Shown: piece by piece, positions 55,401 to 64,000 of the stretch
Position numbering within the stretch: the first letter of the stretch is position 1
Layout of the letters: every line of letters starts with the position of its first letter
Source of the DNA: Podarcis raffonei
Taxonomy: Eukaryota; Chordata; Lepidosauria; Squamata; Lacertidae
Direction of reading: 5' to 3'
Length of the DNA: 64,000 bases
Assembly: GCF_027172205.1 (NCBI RefSeq)
Contig: NC_070614.1
Location: forward strand, 38,942,001 to 39,006,000
Program-made: the position numbers and the translations under genes
The notes under the pieces: model-generated
The model's input: the letters and a program-made list of their open reading frames with translations, nothing else
The model's database searches: none
Told to the model about the DNA's origin: nothing

Positions 55401-58400
55401 ATGCCCTTCTGGGCCGAAATTTTAAGTATTTGATTGGGGGGCGGTAATTGTACAGTTTCAGCAGTCTTATTTGGTAAAACCAATTTATGCAACTACTACA
55501 AAAGTAACCATCTTTTAACTATTGGGGTGGCTGGTCAGGAGGGTCTGGGCCTGCTGGGCTGAAACGGATCTTTGCCCCAGCACTAATGGGATGTACTTTT
55601 ATGAATTCTATACATTTTACATGGTGCTCCAAATCTCCCCGCCGCTTTCTAATTAGTGAACCTTTTTTGGTGCAGGGTGGTAAGCCATGGTGAAACTTGC
55701 AACGTGCGTGTTTTAAGTTACCAGGATCCTCCTTTTGGACTTTGTTCACTCTCTCATAAGCCAAGGCACAGGCAAAAGCTTCTTTAGCCCTCTCACTGAG
55801 TGCATCATTTTATCTGAATTTTTTTTTTTTAAGGCTGCTGCTCAATAAAATATTTTCAGGCCAGTATACATAGAAAAGACGAACATTAATACCAAGCAGA
55901 ATAGATAACAAAACAATGAGGCTTCCTTTTTAATGGCCAATAAAAGCACTACTATGAGGCACTTGGTAGGTAAGCACCCCTGGGGACAACACGGTCTATA
56001 AATGAGGCCACCCCTGAAAAGGCCCCGTCTCACTTTAAATCATGGCAGACCCCAGGGGAGGATCTCCAAAGGTGATCTTGGCAGATGAACTGGGGAACAT
56101 CCAGGCTCCTAGGCCTCTGGCTTTCTGGACTGTCTTACAAGCTCCTCCCAGTAAGGTCAGTAGTCAGGAACGATGGGAATATCTGAAGGGCCTCCAGTTG
56201 CCACTGAGGCTAAGAAAGAGGCGGCGAAAGAATCCTTTGCTTCTGTCTCAGCTTGGGAGAAAGCATACAAGGTGCAGAATAGTGTGGAGGGGAGCCTTTG
56301 GGATCATGCTATCTGGGGTGGAGGTCAAATCCACCTCCCACCTCCTTATCATTATCCTGTGCAAATATAGCTGGTATCACCACTAAGTGTGTCAAGGGGG
56401 GGGGGGAATAAAAACCTGAGATGATCCACTTCCTTTCCTCTCACGAGCACCACAGATTGGCTCTTCCCTCCCTTCAACATGATTACCATGTTTGTTCCCC
56501 AAATTGCAGGGCGGTGAGGGGGGCTGCAGAAATATCAATGGGTAAGTGTGAGAGAGGTCAACAGGCTTGCCCCCGTTATCTCCATTGGTAATCATGGTGG
56601 GAGGGGGGAGCTGAATAAGGCTCAATTTCTGAATACAAGGGACATGCTCAGGAAGCAGATTAGCAGGCCAGCACCTCCATGGACTGCCCGCTTCTGAGCC
56701 AGAACCAGCTGGATCTGAGGGAAAGGCTTTTCCTCCAGGAAAGTGCCAAATTAAAAGAGCTTGTAGCTCTGCTTTCCTAGTCAGCTTTTATTATTTGCCT
56801 GCAGGAGAAGCCTTGAGAACACAACAGTAGATCCCCTCATCCGGGGGAGCAGGGCGTACCCACATCTCTCTCCAAATGTCCACAACCCCCACCATCCCTT
56901 CCCTCCCCGCCCATCCAAAGAGTCGCCAGTGACAGATTTACCTTGGCGCTTACCTGCTCCGCTTCCTCTTTGCTCATGGCCAGCGCCAGCTGTAACTGCA
57001 GCTCCTCTTCCCCGCTGCTCTGGGGCCAAGCCTGCTCCGCTTCCACTGGGGCATTTGCCAAAGATGAGGAAGCTGAAGAAGCTGAGAAACAAGAAAGCGG
57101 GTGGGAAAGGAAAGGGTTAATACCACCAAGGTGGACACAGCAGGCAGGAGAGTGCTATGGGGAGGTAGCATCACTGGAGAGAGCAAAAAGCAAACCATGG
57201 TGTAGTGGTTTTCAGAGGTTTTATTTACAATAAAGCAGTATATAATTTTTGTTAATACCTGTAAAAAAGTAAAAACAGCAGAAGGGCAGGCAAACTGGAA
57301 TCTACCTTATAGATCTCTGGGTTATTTGCAGTAGATCAGCATGGGTTCAGACTTTCAAGAGTTAAACAATAGCAATGTTAAAAACACACACAACTGAATA
57401 CCTTTTCCCATGGCTGCCCTTGTGCTAAATGCTTCTCTTTCAGCCTCAGTGTAAAACAGGACTATCAAGACTATGCTTTTCTGCAAATCAGTGTTAAACT
57501 TTTGTGTTCCTGCTCTATGGTAACTCAGGTGTAGATCTGTATTTGTAACACACACAGGTTACCCCAGTATGGGGTTTAGTGGGTAACTGACTCCATCCCC
57601 TCCCAACCCACCACTCTGAATTTGGCTCCAGCTGCAAAGCACACAATGAATCCCACAAGTTTGCCCTCCCCTACACAGCACTGGACTAGGACTTGACTAG
57701 ACCCAGCTGCCAATCTCTGCTCAGCCAGAGAATGTACAAATGGACAAGCCATAGCTTGGGCACCCAATTAAAACAGCGAGAAGGGTTTCCACACTGTTCA
57801 GCTCTAACACCAGGGAAGCCTTGGAGTCACAGCTGAAGCATTTCCAAATCCCAGGAAGCTGCCACATCATAGGACGGACTGAAATCCTATACGAAATCCT
57901 TAGCTGCCCAGGGGCCTGAAATTTTATTAATTCTCCACGGCAAAAAGTGACCCACTACAGAAAAAGTGGGTGTGCAGTTAACTGGCGGCAGGTTATGTTT
58001 CTCTGCCCCACAATCTCTCCAGGCCCCTTGTATTCTGGGCTCTGATGGTTCTGTGAGCTCAGTGGATTCCTGAGCAGCTAGCACTAACTTTGGCCTACTT
58101 AGAGTATGAACATATTTTATTTTTCCAGTTTTTCCAGGCTGGGAAGCTGTCCCTTGCAACTTTGTCAAACACCATGCAGAGTGTAATAATAAAAAAGCCA
58201 TCCTTTTTAACTTTATCATCTGCTCTGAGCCAACGGGATAAACCGCGATCAGTTTTAGAAATTTGCAGAAATTGTGGGGAAGCAGGTGGACATTTCCCCT
58301 AACCACTAGTAGGAGGCACACCTGACTGCAGCATGAGGTTCACATTTGATACATGTCAGCAATTAGCATGCGCAGGAGAGGGGTGGGGAAATAAGGACCC

Positions 58401-59152
58401 TGGTTCAGCTAATAGCACATGGATGGAACAGCCGTCACACCGTGGAAGATCCAGCCCCAGTCTCTGGCCGAACCTTGGCAGAGATGGCTGGGGGTGGTGA
58501 CGGAGCAGAGAGAGGAGAATGGCCCAGCCGCTGTGCCATGACCTGAATAGAAGTCTTCCCCACCCCCTAGACAGCCTGGCACCAACTGCCATCCCTCATT
58601 AGCGCAGGGATGCAGGCGACCGCACAAAGCAGTGTCATGGAGGTGGGATTCCGGCCATGGCTGAGACGGAGGTGGCCGAGGGAGGAAAGGGAGAGCAGTG
58701 GCTTTCCCTGCTATAGTCAAGGTCATTACAGTTTTCCTCCATTATCACCACCGCCGCCACCACTTTCTCCTCAAGGGAACAAGTTCTGCCAGCCTGGTAC
58801 ATGGATCTACCCTCAAAAGAGGAACTTGCCTGCCAGATGATTCACTAATCTTTCTCTGTGGGTATGTTTTCCCTGTCAGAGGGAAACCCGGCAGGGAACT
58901 GTTGAGTCTCTCTCTCTCTCTCTCTCTCACAAGCCCGGCCGAAATACATACGACAGCACTAGACCAAATTCCTCTCGCAAACGGGAGGCTGCAAGCTTTT
59001 GAGCTCTGTGTCAGCTAATGGGAAAGTTATTTTGGCCACCGGGAAAAGGTTTTGTGTAACCGACGCTTGCGTGCTCTTCAGATAACGCAAATCTGTCAAA
59101 ATGTACAGGGCACATTTGGAGAGCTTGGTCTCTCCCAAATCTCATCCTTGAC

Positions 59153-59212
<60 letters not shown>

Positions 59213-62200
59213 GGTGGATTGGAATGGAAAGGAGCAAAAATGTAATTATCTCCGATGAACTAAGGGGAGTCACTGGCATATTTTAGCCTTGCTCGGGAAC
59301 AAGTCCCGTCTGTTCAGTGGAGAAATGAGATACTTATTCCCAAACTTGACTGAGCTGCCACTTACTGGCTTTCTGGAGCCACACTGAGGAGTTTTGTGGG
59401 CCTGGGGAAGGGCTTAGTAAACACCAAATATGTGGCTTCCTAGGCGTCTAAGCAGACGCATACAGGCCCTGCAGTTGCCTGGCAACCACAGAATGTTCAT
59501 CATCTATGTTGGGCCCATCAAAATGGCAGACTGTGGATGAGGGTGCAATTGAGGGGGGAAGAATAGTATATAAAGAGATGGGAAACAATGTGTTAATTTG
59601 GGAAACGGTAAAGGGTGATAAAAGAGCAGAAGCTGGGCTGTCGAGGTGTGGACTTTTAGGGATTCCCTCAACCTGGAACTATCCAGAGTGCTTATGTGCC
59701 CTTTTGGAACCTGTCTGGCTATTCCAATTAACAACTTAAGGGGAGCGGATCACTGTGGCTTTATTATATGAGCCCAAAGAAAGAGATGGTAGGCTAAAGA
59801 GTCAGTTCTCCGCAAGACCAAAGGAGAACACTTCTTGTAGGGCTGGGCTTAAAGCTCAACTGATATGACACACCCAGCATGAAAGCAGGTTCTGAATCAA
59901 GAGTTAGGATAACTAAAAGGCAAAGAGCTCAATTAATTTGCAGTTGTTTCTTAATGTCTTCCAAGCCACGTGGAAGGCTCCAGCAACTACCCTTTTGAGA
60001 AACAGTTTTTGGCTCCATCCAAGCTTCAGTCCACACACTTTGTCCTCCGAAGAGAGGCCAGCTAATGTGAAGCCTCAGGCCTAAACCGCCAATGCTGCCA
60101 GTACTAGGGGCAGGCTGGGGTGGGAAGAAGAGGAAGAGAAAAATGGAACTTCTAATCTGCAACAGCAGCAGAATTCAGAACAAGCCAGATCAAGGAATCA
60201 AGAAGCCGCCTTAGAACAGATCAGGCCCACAGTATTGTCTACTTCAGGTGTTGGGAACCCATGGCCTTCCAGCTGTGGCTGAACGCTGACTCCCATCAGG
60301 CTTGGCCATTGGCCAGGCTTGCTGGGGCTGATGGGATTTATCATTTAGCCACAACTGGAGGGCCAAAAGTTCCCCCATACCTATTATACTCTGACTGGCA
60401 GTAGCTCCCGAGCATCTCAGGCAGAACGAGGTCCCTCTCAGCACCTGATATACAACTCGTTTAAGTAAGATATGCCAGGAGTTGAATCCAAGACTTTCTG
60501 TATACAAAGCACACGCTTGACCACTGAGATATGGCCTCTTCTCTTTCTCCAAAATCAGAACTTGGGGTCACCCAATATACCTGACTGAAGTGGTGGTGGG
60601 AGCTATTTTTAAATAAAAAGTGCTCTCTACTATCTCTTCTACTTAGGCTCTGCCCACTCTCTGCTTTTCTCATCAGGATAACCTGCCTTGTTCCAGGTCC
60701 TCCTGTCCTATCCCAGCCCAAAATCACCCCAGGAATCCTGATACATCCAAGAGTGAGAGGCCAATGCTCAGGACTGCCGTAGGCTGAGTGGAACTGCTGC
60801 TGCTGCTTTTTATTTATCTGTGGTTGTGATTTTATAGTTTTAAAGTCTGTAGTCCACTTTAGAAGCGACTGTATTCAGGAATTTATTGTATTGTATTTCA
60901 ATCAATGGGCTTAGGAATGAGATCAAGTGGTCTGTGTGATTGAAGCATTGGACTTTGGGTGTTCACCAGAAGAATAAATAGCAGCAGACTGGCTCTCTGC
61001 ACGTCGAGCGTGGGGGTGTTTTTAAGTGGGAATATGGATAAGGGGTAAATGATAAGCTCATTCAGTATGGGCTGTAGCCCTTTTAGCAGACTGGAAGACA
61101 GAAAGTCCCCCTGCCTCTTGCTTATTACATGCCTCTAATGTTTAACCAATTCCTCATAATTCTGCTGAGCAGTTTAGAATAGGAAGCAAAAGCTACTCCC
61201 ATTTCCTTATCTCATTCTGCCCCGCCAGGCACTTTGCAAACAACAGAGTTGGAATTTGATCTGGGGGTTATCAAAATGGAAAGGGGGCACTGACAGATCA
61301 CAGAGGCCTGTAACTTAGCCTCTGAGCCTGGCGACCCGCCAAGTTCAAGAGGGAGGGGAACGTGGTTCTGCAGAGCCAGAACTACATTTTATCAGGGATG
61401 AGCGGCTGTCTCTGACATTTCAGCAGGTAACATTTCAGGAGAACCAACAGGGAACAACATAGGGATGGGCCCCAAAGACCTTCCCAGGACAACTTCAAGG
61501 ACCAACCCAAGAGAGGAACATGTGGTTTTTCTTCTATCCAGTATCCTCACAGAAGGGTCTTTTGTACATCATCTTCTAATCTCTCCAGCCTCCTTCCCCA
61601 ACCTGCTGCCCTCCAGACGGTTTTGGACTGTGGCTGCTGTAAGTCCTAGCCAGCAAACCTGTGAGCACAAGGTTGGGGAAGGCTACTCCATGGGAACAAC
61701 CCACTATTTTACTAAGGGAGGCTATATTTTCCACCATAAGTGGTCTGGTGGCCAGAAGAATCCAGCTTCCTGTTCCTGTCCAGACTGTCGAGCTCTGCAA
61801 TAAAAATATTATATCCACATCACACTTTCCTCCCATGAGGAAAGTCCAGTGGCATGCCTAAAACTCCCAGACAATTACTGACCAGGCCTGAACCTGCTTA
61901 GCTTTACAGCTGTGTCATATGGCTCAGATGATGTCCTGGTCTGGTATGACCTAGCACTAAAGAGTTTTCCAGCTACAGAAAGCACCAACACCAGACATCC
62001 CCAAACTCGGCCCTCCAGATGTTTGGGGACTACAGTTCCCATCATCCCTGACCACTGGTCCTTTTAGCTAGGGATGATGGGAGTTGTAGTCCCAAAATAT
62101 CTGGAGGGCCGAGTTTGGGGGTGCCTGACCTACACAGAAGGTGAGAAGTTATTTCAGTACAGAGGAAGAAGGCCTGGAGAACTATCATTCTTCATTAGAA

Positions 62201-63933
62201 CATAAGAAATGCTCTGCTGGATCAGACCAATGGCCCATCTAGTCCAGCATCCTGTTCTCACAGTGGCCAATTCAGATGCCTGTGGGAAGCATGCAAGCAG
62301 GACCTGAGCATAACGGCAACTCTCCCTGCCTGCAGTTTCCTGCAACTGGTATTCAGAGGCATATCAGTACCTTCCTCAAGGACTCACCTCAAGGTGCTAA
62401 CTAGCAGTGGACCTTTGGTCTTCCCAGCTGAGCAGGTGGTAGCAAGAGAACAGCGCAAGCACAAACCCACACATTCCGTTGCTGCTTTTCCTTACAAACA
62501 GCATGATGCACACTTTTGCCTAACTGCACCTTGTTTAACACTCCTCACCTCAGTTTGTTTTGCAGGTGGATCTGGCCCATGGGCTGCCTATAGCCATTCC
62601 TGCTATAGGAGACCAGGATAGGAGACCACCTTGGAACAGGCCTTTCAAGCCTGAAGAATCTACTCTGAGTGCTTGGGGTTGTTTTTTACTAGAACCCCCA
62701 AGATCCACTAACTGGAGCCTAGTGCAAAAGGTGGACATTGGGCATTAAACCCATGCTGAACACTGGGATTAGTTCTGAAAAGCAGAAGAAAAGTGAGCTC
62801 CTTCTCCTTCCTAACAAACATTCACTCCTGGTTATAGCCACTGCCCCCAAGCATTCTTCATGCCAGTGGTATAATTTGGAAGGGGATCGTTTTATGGTTG
62901 CCACTGTTAAAAACGATTGGGAATCAGAAATCTTTATCTACCTCAATTCAGTGATGATGTATCAACAGGTTCCAATTCACCTTCTGCCTACCCCTGCCTT
63001 AGAACCCAAACAATCCACTCTTGACTCAATTGGGAGGGGGTCAAGGGAGAGCTCACACCTCCCCTTCTAACTGCTTGTGCTCGCTACAAACGACATTTGA
63101 AAAATTATTTCTATATAAAAATGTTTATCCCATCCCCCTTGAGTTGGGTTTTATGTAGTGTGCCTTGCAGTTTGGTTGTGCACGGGGGAGTTGAGCATAT
63201 CCTAACTGTATTATTCACACAGCAACCCTGCACAATAACTTAGGCTGTGGTAGCAGATGTGTTGCCCTCCAGGTGTTGTCTAACTCCAACTCCCATCAGC
63301 CCCAGCCAGCATGGCTAAGGGTTAGGAATGATGGGAGCTGTCGTCCATCAGCGTCTGGAGGGCACCACACTGGCGATTCCTGAGCTCAGAGAAACAGCAA
63401 CTGTCCTGAAGTTGCACAGTTAATTTCACAGCTATGTAGTGATCTGAACCTGCTTATACTCCATCCCAGCCAACGTGGTGCCCTCCAGATGTTTTGGGCT
63501 ACAACTCCCATCAGCCACCTGGGCAAGCTGGCTGGGGTCTGAAGTCTCAAACATCTGGAGGGCAGCAGGTTGGCAATGGCTGCTCTTAACAGCCACACCA
63601 TACAGGCTCCACAACCCATCTAAACAGTTTCGGCAACGCTTGCCAGCCTGACTGAGGCCACCCGGCTGGGAATGAGCACTCACCGGTCGCAGTCTGGGCC
63701 AGCTTCTCCTTGGTTTTGAGGGCATGGGCCCGCTCCTCCTTGAGACGCTCGTCGTCTTTGAGGAGGGCCACTAGCTGCTTGGCCTTCTCCCGCACGTTGA
63801 CTCCCTGGTCCTTGCCATCGCGGTCAACGTACTGGAAGTCTTTTAGCGTCTGGATGGCGTAGATGTTCTCCTTGCATTGCTGCGCCACCCGCTCCGAGCC
63901 CGTCTTGATCAGGTATTCCATCAGCGTCATGGC
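46466..63933 (-). CDS. EPN1: EPN1, epsin 1 (clathrin adaptor), 9 exons in window, N-terminus beyond right edge
   Basis: Minus-strand exons in order are 63933-63684, 57081-56954, 52684-52613, 51330-51244, 50587-50329, 49151-48984, 48757-48656, 48169-47927 and 46815-46466. They join in frame to 552 residues ending TNPFLL. Epsin bends membrane and links ubiquitinated cargo to clathrin and AP2. The first exon carries the second half of the ENTH domain ([16 protein letters not shown] through [13 protein letters not shown]); about 76 upstream residues, including the lipid-binding helix 0, are outside the window. Three ubiquitin-interacting motifs follow ([44 protein letters not shown]). Then come the clathrin box LMDLAEVF, nine AP2-binding DPW motifs, FSDFDSL, and three EH-binding NPF motifs. 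[14 protein letters not shown] and [10 protein letters not shown] favour EPN1 over EPN2 or EPN3. The C-terminal exon is rich in proline and methionine. The 6.6-kb intron after the ENTH exon is the largest. Confidence 0.97.
46950..47265. repeat. Dispersed repeat ('catctagtccagcatcctgt') in the last EPN1 intron
   Basis: The phrase cccatctagtccagcatcctgttctcacagtgg recurs at 62,235-62,270 followed by similar sequence. This marks an interspersed element of at least 150-300 bp whose class I cannot name. Confidence 0.5.
49283..49639. mobile_element. TA-flanked MITE with two tandem internal hairpins
   Basis: The ends ta-ccgtatttttcgccctatag and ctatagggcgaaaaatatgg-ta are inverted. Inside, 49,374-49,399 pairs with 49,410-49,435, and 49,441-49,464 pairs with 49,477-49,500 apart from one mismatch. 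It lies in the EPN1 intron between 50,329 and 49,151. Confidence 0.8.
49725..49930 (-). repeat. tRNA-derived SINE in an EPN1 intron
   Basis: The left end is gggagctgctgccttatacc and the right end a diverged inverted tRNA-like head (gggaccttctaagcgcaaag, then ttaccatggagcc). The middle seems to include palindromic-MITE-like sequence (cccatcatctgatag). Confidence 0.6.
50870..50965 (+). repeat. tRNA-like SINE head
   Basis: A box-like gtggttagagtgccaga is followed by a B-box-like ggttcaaatc. A second, weaker relative lies near 50,738. Neither folds as a full tRNA by eye. Confidence 0.4.
51990..52085. mobile_element. Palindromic hAT-like MITE in an EPN1 intron
   Basis: The mirrored phrases ttggactacaactcccatct and gatgggagttgtagtctga flank gcccggttggggct, and the outer ends (ttgccaacctgg / ccagcttggcaaa) also mirror. 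Confidence 0.65.
53420..53515. mobile_element. Palindromic hAT-like MITE in the same EPN1 intron
   Basis: Mirrored phrases tggactacaactcccatcag and ctgacgggaactggagtcca. Confidence 0.55.
53543..53730 (-). repeat. tRNA-derived SINE, well preserved
   Basis: On the minus strand the head reads ctcagtggcagagcacctgc and then the B-box-like ggttcaatccc. On the plus strand the left end carries ataggaagctgcctcctaca. This is the clearest copy of the family in the window. Confidence 0.75.
54205..54295. mobile_element. Palindromic hAT-like MITE, diverged
   Basis: It carries ccaacctggtggcccccctc, a central ctacagttcccatcagccc and a right end with gacaggttggg. Confidence 0.5.
58906..58928. repeat. Short (TC)n microsatellite
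   Basis: About 11 TC units in the large EPN1 intron. Confidence 0.85.
59152..59211. repeat. (GAAA)n microsatellite
   Basis: About 15 uninterrupted GAAA units in the large EPN1 intron. A shorter relative lies at about 38,703-38,727. Confidence 0.9.
60180..60540 (-). repeat. tRNA-derived SINE interrupted by a palindromic MITE
   Basis: The left part (agaagccgccttagaacagat, then cacagtattgtctact) and the right part (ctctgactggcagtagctcc, down to the inverted head at acgcttgaccactgagat) match one SINE of the 53,543 type. The element at 60,243-60,385 separates them. Confidence 0.65.
60243..60385. mobile_element. Palindromic hAT-like MITE nested in a SINE
   Basis: It begins caggtgttgggaacccatgg and ends aaaagttcccccatacct. 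The centre holds mirrored ctgactcccatcaggc and gctgatgggatttat. Confidence 0.65.
61990..62132. mobile_element. Palindromic hAT-like MITE, best preserved copy
   Basis: The left arm (CAGACATCCCCAAACTCGGC, then ctccagatgttt) and the right arm (atctggagggccgagtttgg, then ggtgcctg) are inverted repeats. The flanks ACCAACAC and ACCTACAC differ at one base, consistent with an 8-bp hAT duplication. Confidence 0.8.
62195..62345. repeat. Second copy of the 'catctagtccagcatcctgt' repeat
   Basis: It carries gatcagaccaatggcccatctagtcc and ctgttctcacagtggcc, as at 46,950-47,020, then caagcaggacctgagca. Confidence 0.5.
63250..63370. mobile_element. Palindromic hAT-like MITE near the EPN1 ENTH exon
   Basis: Mirrored phrases gttgccctccaggtgttgtc and gcgtctggagggcaccaca around tcccatcagccccagcc and ggaatgatgggagctgt. 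Confidence 0.6.
63470..63580. mobile_element. Second palindromic MITE near the EPN1 ENTH exon
   Basis: The outer arms ccaacgtggtgccctccaga and catctggagggcagcaggtt are inverted, and the inner ttgggctacaactcccatca has a diverged mate. It lies about 100 bases from the donor of the ENTH exon. Confidence 0.6.
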
Positions 63934-64000
63934 CTGGAAGAAGAGGAAGAAAAAGCTTCCAGCTTCCAGCACACCTGATCCCTGGCATTGCTGGCTAGGG

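Larger units (their letters stand above)
57082..63683 (-). other. Large EPN1 intron without recognised internal gene
   Basis: I checked both strands for nested coding exons and found none. The intron holds SINE, MITE and microsatellite sequence listed separately. A CpG-poor, T-rich part at 57.2-58.3 kb shows nothing I can name. Confidence 0.55.

Noticed and set aside
1-64000. Endogenous retrovirus, Polinton or toxin fossils
   Set aside because: I saw no gag, protease, integrase, envelope or capsid-like frame and no long terminal repeats. The only reverse-transcriptase remnants are of LINE type.

Overview
This window is vertebrate nuclear DNA and almost certainly comes from a squamate reptile. 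Genes have consensus GT-AG introns. The repeats are squamate-typical: at least seven tRNA-derived Sauria/POM-type SINEs with a TTTACC-rich tail, several L2-type LINE 3' ends, one CR1 3' end, and many short hAT-like and TA-flanked MITEs. A lizard is likely; a lacertid-like animal is only a guess from the SINE type. No bacterial gene, CRISPR array or recognisable retroviral element was found.

Layout: 1-15.9 kb has no coding exon I can recognise. It holds repeats and one CpG-rich island (about 5.95-6.8 kb) that looks like a promoter. A four-exon MPV17L-like gene (+) lies at 16,049-19,902. Then comes a cluster of three sperm-egg fusion genes of the Izumo family: IZUMO2 (+, 20,905-28,181), IZUMO3 (-, 35,354-30,242) and a third Izumo-domain gene (+, 35,594-41,112) that I cannot assign to a named orthologue. 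IZUMO2 and IZUMO3 are tail to tail. IZUMO3 and the third gene are head to head, with 239 bp between their start codons. From about 44.0 kb to the right edge runs the minus-strand gene EPN1 (epsin 1); its first coding exon(s), encoding the start of the ENTH domain, lie beyond the window.

The three Izumo genes each rebuild into seven coding exons with the same phase series (1,1,1,1,1,2), the same tiny fourth exon (18-21 nt) and the same hinge spacing CxxC-x6-C-x5-C. They are therefore tandem relatives. The third gene has no immunoglobulin exon. It carries a long acidic tail ending in a tyrosine motif repeat (YAEV, YANV, YANV), a possible phosphotyrosine docking site. This clustered trio, its shared promoter elements and the unusual tail are the most interesting biology here. 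EPN1 is an endocytic adaptor, and the MPV17L-like protein is predicted to sit in an organelle membrane. No joint function with the fertilisation genes is implied.

Exon coordinates were built by hand from reading frame, splice consensus and remembered family sequences. No alignment or transcript evidence was available.
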